Of a DNA stretch of 14,072 nucleotides, positions 7,543-14,072 are shown piece by piece. Source of the DNA: Candidatus Aminicenantes bacterium UBA4085 (GTDB lineage Bacteria > Acidobacteriota > Aminicenantia > Aminicenantales > UBA4085); assembly GCA_002383325.1 (NCBI GenBank), contig DFYJ01000044.1, positions 1-14,072 on the forward strand, given 5' to 3'. The notes beneath the pieces are model-generated. The model was not told the origin of the DNA. It saw only the letters and a program-made list of their open reading frames with translations, and made no database searches. The stretch's first letter is position 1; every line of letters starts with the position of its first letter. The position numbers were made by a program, and so were the translations under genes.

Positions 7543-9876
7543 TCATGTGCGGACGCGCAGGAACAGCCACCCGCCCAGGAGGCCGAAGAGGACATTGGGC
7601 CCCCAGGCGGCCAGCGGCGCGCTCAGGACCCCCACGTAACCCAGGCTGCGGAAGACCCCCAGCATGATCCAGTAAACGATGGAGATGCCCAGGCTGACGG
7701 CAATCCCGACCAGGGCGCCCCGTTTGCCCATGGCGAAGGCGAACGGCAGGCCCAGCAGGGTCATGACCAGGGCCACCCAGGGGAAGGCCAGCTTGAAGGC
7801 CAGATCCACCTGCGGCCGGCGGGCGTCGAAGCCCAGGCCTCGGATATCCCGGACGTGGTCCCGCAGCTCGCCGTAGGTCATCTGGGCCGGCTCCTTGGCC
7901 TCGGCGAAGAACAGGCTGCGCTCATCGCGCAACGGGATCTCCCGGTCGGCGAAGGAGTCGAAGGTGACCGGGATGCCGTCGCGGAATTCGCGGATCCAGC
8001 CTTCGTGCAGGACGATGGTCTCCCCCCGCAGCTCCGCCCGCTTGGCATAGAGACGGCTGCTGATGGCCCACCTCTCCACATCCAGGTCGATCACCTGGAG
8101 CCCGCCCCAGGCGGCCTTGTCCGGGTCGAAGTACTGGTAGTTGTAGAAGCGGTCGCGGGATTTGTTGGCCACCCAGCGCTGATGGAAGACGGCGTAGGCC
8201 TGGGCCGGAGCGTCATTGAGCTCATTCCAGACCTCGGAAGCGGTCCGGGACGACCGGGGCAGAATCCGCTCCTGCAGGGCGAAGGACAGCAGTCCCAGGA
8301 GCAGGGCCATGCCCAGGGCCGGCATTACGGCCCGGTAGAGGCTGATGCCGCAGGCCTTCATGGCCGTCAGCTCGTTGCTCTTGGTCAACAGGCCGAAGAC
8401 CAGCAGGGTGGCCGTCAGGGCCAGGATCGGCAGCCCGATATGGATGAACTCGGGCATCCGGAAGGCCACATAGGACAGCAGCAGCCCGATCGGCTTGCCG
8501 TGCTCATAAAGATTGTCGATCTGCTCAAAGAAGGTGACGATGGCCGAGACGGCGGCCAGGCTGGCCAGGGCCAGGCCGGCGATGAAGAGGTACTTGCGCA
8601 GGATGTAGCGGTCCAGCGTCTGCAGCACGGGCAGGGCCCGCCGGACGCGGATCGCGGGGGCAGGACCGGACGGGACGGGCTCCGCCTCCTCCTCCGGCCG
8701 ATTCCGGCGCCGGCGCCTGGCCAGCCGCGGGACTTCGCGGGCCGAGGTGGCGAAGAGCCACAATCCCAGGGCCCCGAAGACGATGTCCGCCCCCCACATG
8801 CCCAGCCAGGGCGCGATCCGGCCCTTGATGGCCATGTTCTCCCCGGCCGTGATCAGGACGTAGTAGAGGAAAATGATGACGATGCTCAAGGTGAAGCCGC
8901 TGGCCCGGCCGCCCTTGCGGGTGGAGACGCCCAGCGGAAGTCCCAGGAAGACGAAGATCCAGCAGGCGAAGGGCAGAGCGTATTTCTTGTAGATCTCGAT
9001 CTCGTAGCGTCGGGCATCCAGCTCGGCTTCGGCCCGGGCCGGGGCGTTCCCGCCCCGGATGGCGGCGGCCAGCCGGGCTTCGGCCTCGGTCCGGCTCGCC
9101 TGCAGCTCCCCAAGGGTCATCTCCCGCTGCCGCTTGACAGCCGTATAGACGCCGAACAGCCGCTCTCCGTCCAGTTCCTCCTCGACCCGGCCGGAGAAGG
9201 TCATCGGGTACTTGGCCGGATCGTTCATATCGACGTCATGCTCGGACGCCTCGGTCAGGCGGAGGACGGCCCGCCGGGCCTCGGGCAGGACGCTCAGGCT
9301 TCCCTCCCGGGCCAGCAGGATCTTCTGCCCGGTCCGCGACTCGCTGGAGGCGATGAAGACCTTGGACCAGTCCCCGGTCGGGCCGGCTTCCCGGTAGTAG
9401 ATGGTCAAGCCGGGGATAATCTGGTTGAAAGTGCGCGGCGCGACCTGGGTCTCGGCCCGCTGGGCCAGGGCCGCGGCGAAGGTCCGCTGGAAGCGGAAGT
9501 TGGCCGCCGGCGCCGCCTCCATGGCCAGCCAGGAAGTCGCGGCCCAGCCGGCCAGGCCGAACAGGAGAAGCGGCAGGAGCAGGCGGCCGTGGCCGACACC
9601 CAGGGACTTGAAGGCCGTGATCTCGGAGTCGGAGGACATCCGGCTGAGGCCGGCCAGCACGCCCATCAGGACCGACATCGGCACGGTGAAGGCCAGAATG
9701 CCGGGGATGACGTTGATGAGGAGCCGGGCGATCATGCCCAGCGGCACGCCCCGGGCGATGAACAGCTCCGGGTAGAGCAGGAGCTGGTTCATCAGCAGGA
9801 CGAAGCTGTAGACGCCCAGGCCGATAAAAAAGGGCGTGGCCACTTCGCGCAGGACGTAGCGATCGAAGCGCTTCAT
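7543..9876 (-). CDS. LptF-LptG fusion, LPS-export ABC transporter permease
   Basis: LptF and LptG are normally two separate inner-membrane subunits that, with the ATPase LptB, extract lipopolysaccharide and push it onto the periplasmic bridge. Here one 777-residue frame carries both. Residues 1-380 are LptF-like: start MKRFDRYVLRE, three membrane helices, LptB-coupling segment SEITAFKSLG (84-93), periplasmic beta domain (about 120-295), then three helices beginning KYALPFACWIFVFLGLPLG. Residues 418-777 are LptG-like: LDRYILRKYLF (421-431), three helices, coupling segment NELTAMKACG (501-510), beta domain (about 540-690), then KLAFPWVALVMTLLGLPFAF and two more helices. A charged, proline-rich cytoplasmic linker (about 381-417) joins them with no stop codon. 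lptA, lptB and lptC are not in the window. The ATG at 9876 lacks a clear Shine-Dalgarno. Confidence 0.92.
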   Translation of the reverse strand: MKRFDRYVLREVATPFFIGLGVYSFVLLMNQLLLYPELFIARGVPLGMIARLLINVIPGILAFTVPMSVLMGVLAGLSRMSSDSEITAFKSLGVGHGRLLLPLLLFGLAGWAATSWLAMEAAPAANFRFQRTFAAALAQRAETQVAPRTFNQIIPGLTIYYREAGPTGDWSKVFIASSESRTGQKILLAREGSLSVLPEARRAVLRLTEASEHDVDMNDPAKYPMTFSGRVEEELDGERLFGVYTAVKRQREMTLGELQASRTEAEARLAAAIRGGNAPARAEAELDARRYEIEIYKKYALPFACWIFVFLGLPLGVSTRKGGRASGFTLSIVIIFLYYVLITAGENMAIKGRIAPWLGMWGADIVFGALGLWLFATSAREVPRLARRRRRNRPEEEAEPVPSGPAPAIRVRRALPVLQTLDRYILRKYLFIAGLALASLAAVSAIVTFFEQIDNLYEHGKPIGLLLSYVAFRMPEFIHIGLPILALTATLLVFGLLTKSNELTAMKACGISLYRAVMPALGMALLLGLLSFALQERILPRSSRTASEVWNELNDAPAQAYAVFHQRWVANKSRDRFYNYQYFDPDKAAWGGLQVIDLDVERWAISSRLYAKRAELRGETIVLHEGWIREFRDGIPVTFDSFADREIPLRDERSLFFAEAKEPAQMTYGELRDHVRDIRGLGFDARRPQVDLAFKLAFPWVALVMTLLGLPFAFAMGKRGALVGIAVSLGISIVYWIMLGVFRSLGYVGVLSAPLAAWGPNVLFGLLGGWLFLRVRT

Positions 9877-9885
9877 GGCGCCGCC

Positions 9886-9914
9886 ATTCTGACACAGGCG
9901 AAAAACGGGGTCAA
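9886..9914 (-). promoter_or_regulatory. Candidate promoter of the lptF-lptG fusion gene
   Basis: On the minus strand, TTGACC (9909-9914, 5/6) and CAGAAT (9886-9891, 4/6) are 17 bp apart. The -10 ends 9 nt before the ATG, so the mRNA would be leaderless or nearly so. An alternative -10, TAAAAT, lies just upstream, but no good -35 is correctly spaced from it. Confidence 0.45.
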
Positions 9915-9974
9915 TTTTACGCCGTTGGCCGATACCCCGAATCGCTCAATTTCCCCAAAATCTGGCGAACTACC

Positions 9975-10024
9975 AAAAAAAAGCCGCCCCCACCCCGGCC
10001 TTGGCGACCGGGATGAGGGCGGCT
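9975..10024 (-). terminator. Rho-independent terminator of groES-groEL
   Basis: Read on the minus strand, a 17-bp stem (arms 10008-10024 and 9982-9998, two G-T wobbles, no bulge) closes a 9-nt loop and runs into seven further T residues. It begins about 30 bp after the groEL stop codon. The opposite strand has no T-run, so it is one-directional. Confidence 0.93.
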
Positions 10025-10055
10025 CGGTAAGCTAGCTCAATCGCCGCGGGCGCGA

Positions 10056-11696
<1,641 letters not shown>

Positions 11697-11714
11697 TTAA
11701 TCTTTCCGGCCGGA

Positions 11715-12002
11715 TCAGCTGACGATGGCCAGGATCTCTTCCTCGCGGAGGATGAGATGCTCGACGCCGTCGACCATCACCTCGGTGCCGCTGTACTTGC
11801 CGATCAGCACCTTGTCGCCCTTCTTGACCTGCAACGGGACGGTCTTGCCGTCCTCGTTGACCTTGCCCTTGCCGGCTTCGATGATCTCGGCCTGCTGGGG
11901 CTTTTCCTTGGCGGTATCAGGGATGATGATGCCGCCGCGCCGGACTTCCTGCTCCTCGATTCTCTTGACCAGGACTCGGTCATAGAGCGGGGAAATCTTC
12001 AT
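11715..12002 (-). CDS. groS: 10-kDa co-chaperonin GroES
   Basis: GroES is the heptameric lid of the GroEL chamber. The 95-residue protein begins [19 protein letters not shown] and carries the mobile-loop region [20 protein letters not shown], the [31 protein letters not shown] core split over residues 51-77, and a C-terminal EEILAIVS. The ATG at 12002 was chosen because AGGAGG sits 5 nt upstream and the protein length is then normal. A longer in-frame start at 12080 would place the promoter -10 and the first CIRCE inside the coding region and is rejected. It is the first gene of the groES-groEL operon. Confidence 0.97.
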   Translation of the reverse strand: MKISPLYDRVLVKRIEEQEVRRGGIIIPDTAKEKPQQAEIIEAGKGKVNEDGKTVPLQVKKGDKVLIGKYSGTEVMVDGVEHLILREEEILAIVS

Positions 12003-12007
12003 GAAAA

Positions 12008-12013
12008 CCTCCT
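12008..12013 (-). promoter_or_regulatory. Ribosome binding site of groES
   Basis: AGGAGG on the minus strand lies 5 nt before the ATG at 12002 and fixes the groES start. It is the strongest Shine-Dalgarno in the window and sits just downstream of the first CIRCE. Confidence 0.85.
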
Positions 12014-12025
12014 CGATAATTGAAA

Positions 12026-12052
12026 TTAGCAGTCTCTGACGAGAGGTGCTAA
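12026..12052 (-). promoter_or_regulatory. CIRCE operator 1 (HrcA binding site), start-site proximal
   Basis: Minus strand TTAGCACCT - 9 nt - GACTGCTAA. This matches the consensus TTAGCACTC-N9-GAGTGCTAA at 15 of 18 arm positions with the exact 9-nt spacer. It starts at the last base of the -10 hexamer and covers the predicted transcription start near 12045, so bound HrcA would block initiation until heat shock. hrcA is not in the window. Confidence 0.9.
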
Positions 12053-12080
12053 TTATAAGGAGAGAAAGACCCTTTGTCAA
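12052..12080 (-). promoter_or_regulatory. Consensus housekeeping promoter of groES-groEL
   Basis: On the minus strand, TTGACA (12075-12080) and TATAAT (12052-12057) are separated by 17 bp, a perfect sigma-70 consensus. Such a strong promoter fits control by repression: it is flanked by two CIRCE operators, one overlapping the start site and one 17 bp upstream of the -35. Confidence 0.93.
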
Positions 12081-12097
12081 GAGGAAAAGAGAAAAAA

Positions 12098-12124
12098 TTA
12101 GCAGACTTGAGTGTCGACTGCTAA
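12098..12124 (-). promoter_or_regulatory. CIRCE operator 2, overlapping the stop of the fis-like gene; possible terminator
   Basis: Minus strand TTAGCAGTC - 9 nt - GTCTGCTAA, 15 of 18 consensus positions with a 9-nt spacer. Its first arm contains the TAG stop of the fis-like gene (12121-12123). It ends 17 bp upstream of the groES -35. On the minus strand the inverted repeat is followed at once by six T residues (12092-12097), so as RNA it could also form a modest intrinsic terminator for the purC-PHP-cvpA-fis transcript. Confidence 0.8.
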
Positions 12125-12354
12125 AATTTCTTGATCTTAAGGGATTTGGCCCTGTTGTGGAGGGTGTTCCGGTGCAATCCGAGGGCCTTGGCCATCTCGG
12201 TTTTATTGCCGTTGTGGCGCTTCAGCGAGGCTTCGAGGAAGAGCTTCTGGAACTCCTTCTCGGCGTCGCGGAAGCGCACACCCTTCTCGACCAGGTCCTC
12301 GATCAGGAGCTCCATCTTCTGGTGGATGTTGAGCTCCTTGAACTTTTTGTCCAT
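12121..12354 (-). CDS. Small Fis-type helix-turn-helix protein
   Basis: The 77-residue protein ends in a Fis-family DNA-binding motif (HTH_8 type): [20 protein letters not shown] (34-53) followed by [19 protein letters not shown] (54-72). This resembles the C-terminus of Fis and NtrC-family activators (GNKTxAAKxLGIxRNTLxxxL). The first 33 residues are a charged helical region ([20 protein letters not shown]...), with no receiver or AAA+ domain, so it resembles a stand-alone Fis-like nucleoid or regulatory protein. Its ATG overlaps the cvpA stop by one base (TAATG), so translation is coupled. The stop codon lies inside CIRCE 2. Target genes cannot be deduced. It should not be named Fis without orthology testing. 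Confidence 0.85.
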   Translation of the reverse strand: MDKKFKELNIHQKMELLIEDLVEKGVRFRDAEKEFQKLFLEASLKRHNGNKTEMAKALGLHRNTLHNRAKSLKIKKF

Positions 12355-12914
12355 TATTTGATCGGCTCGGGAGCGGGCTCGGCCGTCGGGATGGGAGCCT
12401 CGGGCTTGGCCAGGAGCTCGCCGTAGGCGGTCTTGATCTGATTCTTGAGCTCGGCCGGGACGATCTGGATGGCGGCCTTGGTAATCTTGTAGACCGTCGG
12501 GGCCAGCTTGGAGCCCATCAGGGCGCTCTTGTTGACCGGGAAGGCCAGCATGGCGAAGATGATGGCGCCAGCGATGAGGATGCCCTCGGCGCAGCCCACG
12601 ATGCCGCCCAGGAGATTGTTGACGAAGCCGAGAGATCCCTTGGTCGCCTTGCCGATCAACCCGGCCAGGAATCCGCCGATGATCAGGACGGCCAGGAACA
12701 GCAGAAAGAAGCCGACGAAGTTGGCGGCGGCCGGGCTCTTGATGAACTTGCCGGCGAAGGACGCCACGGGCTTGTAGAAGCTGGCGGCCACGAAGATGCC
12801 CGCCACGATGACGAGCAGGCCGATGATCTCGCGGACAAAGCCCTTGATCAGGCCGACGATGACGGCCAGAAGCACCAATCCCGCCAACACGATGTCCAGC
12901 CAGTTAAACGGCAT
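12354..12914 (-). CDS. cvpA: CvpA family inner-membrane protein
   Basis: The CvpA family is named for a role in colicin V production in E. coli; its general function is unclear, with links to envelope integrity. The 186-residue protein has four hydrophobic segments (about 7-24, 29-46, 65-88, 104-124). The family pattern is present: an N-terminal NWLDIVLAGLVLLAVIVGLI, then KGFVREIIGLL, and NNLLGGIVGCAEGILIAG (99-116). The C-terminal cytoplasmic tail is proline/alanine/glutamate-rich (PEAPIPTAEPAPEPIK). It sits 2 nt after the PHP gene, and its strong ribosome site is built into that gene's last codons. It overlaps the fis-like gene by one base. Confidence 0.9.
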   Translation of the reverse strand: MPFNWLDIVLAGLVLLAVIVGLIKGFVREIIGLLVIVAGIFVAASFYKPVASFAGKFIKSPAAANFVGFFLLFLAVLIIGGFLAGLIGKATKGSLGFVNNLLGGIVGCAEGILIAGAIIFAMLAFPVNKSALMGSKLAPTVYKITKAAIQIVPAELKNQIKTAYGELLAKPEAPIPTAEPAPEPIK

Positions 12915-12916
12915 AG

Positions 12917-13804
12917 TTAAGCCCTCCTCCTCGAAATCAATACGCTTATCATTCCATAATGGCCGTCGCGAATCAAGCCGAACGGCACCTGCGGTTTGAC
13001 CCGGCCGTGGAAGTCGGAGCCGGCGGTGGCCACCAGGCCCAGGGCCCGGGCGGCCGCGGCGTAGAAGCGGGTCTGGGCCTCATCATGGTAGGAAGTATAG
13101 ACCTCCAACCCCTCCAGCCCGCGGGCCCGCAGCGCGATCAGGTCGGCCTCGGTGGTGTTCTGGAAGTAGGCGCCGGGATGGGACAGCACGGGGACGGCGC
13201 CCGAGGCCGGGGCCAGGTCGAGGACGTCGAGCAGCGGGATGTGCCGCTTGGGGACGAAGGCCGGCTTGCCTTCCATGAAAAAGTCGATGTAGAAGTGCTT
13301 GGGCGCGAGGGGGCGGCCGGCCTCGTCGTAGTAGACGGCCAGCCGCGGGTCGCGCCTCGATTCCGGCTTATCCAGCAGGATCTGGGCGATCTTGACCCCG
13401 AGAGGCGGGGTCTTGCCCACCGCGCTCTCCACCTCCTCCCAGGTCAGGCCGATGCCCAGCCGCCGCAGGCTCTCCACCCGCTCGCGGGCCTCGGTCCAGC
13501 GGCCGTCGCTGACGTGGGCGGCAATGCGGGCGATGGCCGGATGGGTCCAGTCGAGGAACGGCAGGAGGCAGTGGAACTCGCGTCCCTCGTAGGTCGTGGT
13601 CACTTCCATGCTCGGGATGACCTCGACGGCCGAGGCCCGGCCGATCTCGATGGCCTCGGGATAGGCGGCCACGTTGTCGTGGTCGGCGAAGGAGATGGCC
13701 ACAAAGCCGGCCGCCCGGGCCATCTCGACGATCTGGGCGGGCGTGAACTCGCCGTCGCTGGAGAAAGTCGAGTGGATGTGGAAGTCGACGAATCCCGGCT
13801 TCAC
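12917..13804 (-). CDS. PHP-domain metal-dependent phosphoesterase (YciV/RNase AM-like)
   Basis: PHP proteins use a cluster of divalent metals to hydrolyse phosphoesters. The closest style is the TrpH/YciV group, which includes 3',5'-nucleoside bisphosphate phosphatases and RNase AM; this product is 295 residues. Metal ligands visible: H9 and H11 in DFHIHSTFSSDG, D17, D41-H-D in ADHDN, E67 in SMEVT, H78, H209 in VLSHPG, and D264/H266 in GSDFHG. The set is complete, so an active enzyme is expected; the substrate is inferred only from family. The start chosen is GTG at 13804, which overlaps the purC stop as GTGA and gives MKPGFVDFHIH. A longer ATG start at 13909 lies fully inside purC, adds a sequence with no PHP similarity and is rejected. 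It ends 2 nt before cvpA. Confidence 0.87.
   Translation of the reverse strand: MKPGFVDFHIHSTFSSDGEFTPAQIVEMARAAGFVAISFADHDNVAAYPEAIEIGRASAVEVIPSMEVTTTYEGREFHCLLPFLDWTHPAIARIAAHVSDGRWTEARERVESLRRLGIGLTWEEVESAVGKTPPLGVKIAQILLDKPESRRDPRLAVYYDEAGRPLAPKHFYIDFFMEGKPAFVPKRHIPLLDVLDLAPASGAVPVLSHPGAYFQNTTEADLIALRARGLEGLEVYTSYHDEAQTRFYAAAARALGLVATAGSDFHGRVKPQVPFGLIRDGHYGMISVLISRRRA
12923..12931 (-). promoter_or_regulatory. Ribosome binding site of cvpA inside the PHP gene
   Basis: AGGAGGAGG on the minus strand lies 8 nt before the cvpA ATG. It is also three in-frame arginine codons at the C-terminus of the PHP protein (ISRRRA), so one stretch serves as both protein code and ribosome site. Confidence 0.75.
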
Positions 13805-14072
13805 AACTCGGCCTTCCCGGTCAGCAGGCGGAAGATGTCCAGGTACTTCTCGGACGTCTTGGCGATGATCTCGGGAGGAAGAGCCGGCGGATCGGACTGC
13901 TTGTCCCATCCCGTCGTCTCCAGATAGTCGCGGACGAACTGCTTGTCCAGGCTCGGCTGTCCATGGCCGGGTTCGTAGGAGGCCAGCGGCCAGAAGCGGG
14001 AGGAGTCGGGGGTGAAGATCTCGTCGACCAGGATCAGGGTCTCGCCGTCCAGCCCGAACTCGAACTTGGTGT
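13801..14072 (-). CDS. purC: SAICAR synthetase (phosphoribosylaminoimidazole-succinocarboxamide synthase), C-terminal part
   Basis: PurC joins aspartate to CAIR with ATP in purine synthesis. Only the last 90 residues are in the window; the gene starts beyond 14072. The visible part has the family C-terminal signatures TKFEFGLDGETLILVDEIFT, PDSSRFWP, SYEPGHGQPSLDKQFVRDYL, and the closing KTSEKYLDIFRLLTGKAEL. These match the longer (about 290-300 residue) SAICAR synthetase type found in many bacteria and yeast. The TGA stop overlaps the GTG start of the PHP gene by 4 nt, so it is the upstream member of a purC-PHP-cvpA-fis operon. The promoter is out of view. Confidence 0.93.
   Translation of the reverse strand, partial: TKFEFGLDGETLILVDEIFTPDSSRFWPLASYEPGHGQPSLDKQFVRDYLETTGWDKQSDPPALPPEIIAKTSEKYLDIFRLLTGKAEL

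Noticed and set aside
7388..7570. 60-codon minus-strand ORF in the structured gap
   Set aside because: It overlaps the end of lptFG out of frame and its sequence simply reads through the hairpins. No ribosome site or family resemblance; the inverted repeats explain the region better.
7432..10035. 867-codon open frame on the plus strand
   Set aside because: It lies antisense to lptFG and is made mostly of Gly, Gln, Asp, His and Pro with no domain, typical of a shadow frame in GC-rich DNA. The minus-strand frame has clear membrane helices and family motifs.
12003..12080. Upstream in-frame start for groES adding 26 residues
   Set aside because: This would translate the promoter -10, CIRCE 1 and the AGGAGG ribosome site. 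The ATG at 12002 gives the normal GroES length and has the ribosome site at the right distance.
13805..13909. Longer ATG start for the PHP phosphoesterase
   Set aside because: The extra 35 residues are an out-of-frame read of purC and lack PHP similarity. The GTG at 13804 with its GTGA overlap fits the operon.

Overview
This is a GC-rich bacterial chromosomal window from a diderm (Gram-negative-type) organism. It encodes LPS export permeases, a TonB-like N-terminus and CIRCE-controlled groESL. Protein style (TonB-type N-terminus, GC-rich codon use, gene neighbourhoods) suggests Acidobacteriota or Candidatus Aminicenantota, but this placement is an inference without a database search. No phage, insertion sequence, CRISPR, tRNA, rRNA or toxin-antitoxin locus was seen. 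Most of the content is housekeeping, and I found no convincing new multi-gene system. The unusual points are inside individual genes and in the regulatory DNA.

Layout. 1-215 (-): start of a TonB-like protein with its own promoter. 309-4735 (-): transport and tRNA-modification operon reading small ORF, tgt, yajC, secD, secF, with overlaps or 1-90 bp gaps, close to the classical tgt-yajC-secD-secF order. 4904-5635 (+): lepB, signal peptidase I, the only plus-strand gene, divergent from that operon. 5625-7295 (-): membrane-anchored alkaline-phosphatase-fold protein that has lost several metal ligands. It converges on lepB and overlaps its end by 11 bp. 7296-7542: 247-bp noncoding stretch with nested perfect inverted repeats. 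7543-9876 (-): single 777-residue protein joining LptF and LptG. 9975-10024 (-): strong terminator of groEL. 10056-12002 (-): groES-groEL behind a consensus promoter and two CIRCE operators. 12121-14072 (-): tight operon purC (partial), PHP phosphoesterase, cvpA, Fis-like small HTH protein.

How the genes connect. YajC-SecD-SecF and LepB serve protein export and signal-peptide removal. LptF-LptG moves lipopolysaccharide from the inner membrane toward the cell surface. The TonB-like protein would energise outer-membrane transport. GroES-GroEL is predicted to be HrcA-repressed and heat-inducible. The distal CIRCE copy contains the stop codon of the preceding fis-like gene and is followed by a T-run on the same strand, so it may also end that operon. 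Three minus-strand transcription units (small ORF/tgt, the phosphatase-like gene, lptFG) have a candidate -10 hexamer only 9-14 nt before the start codon and no clear Shine-Dalgarno, suggesting leaderless or nearly leaderless mRNAs.
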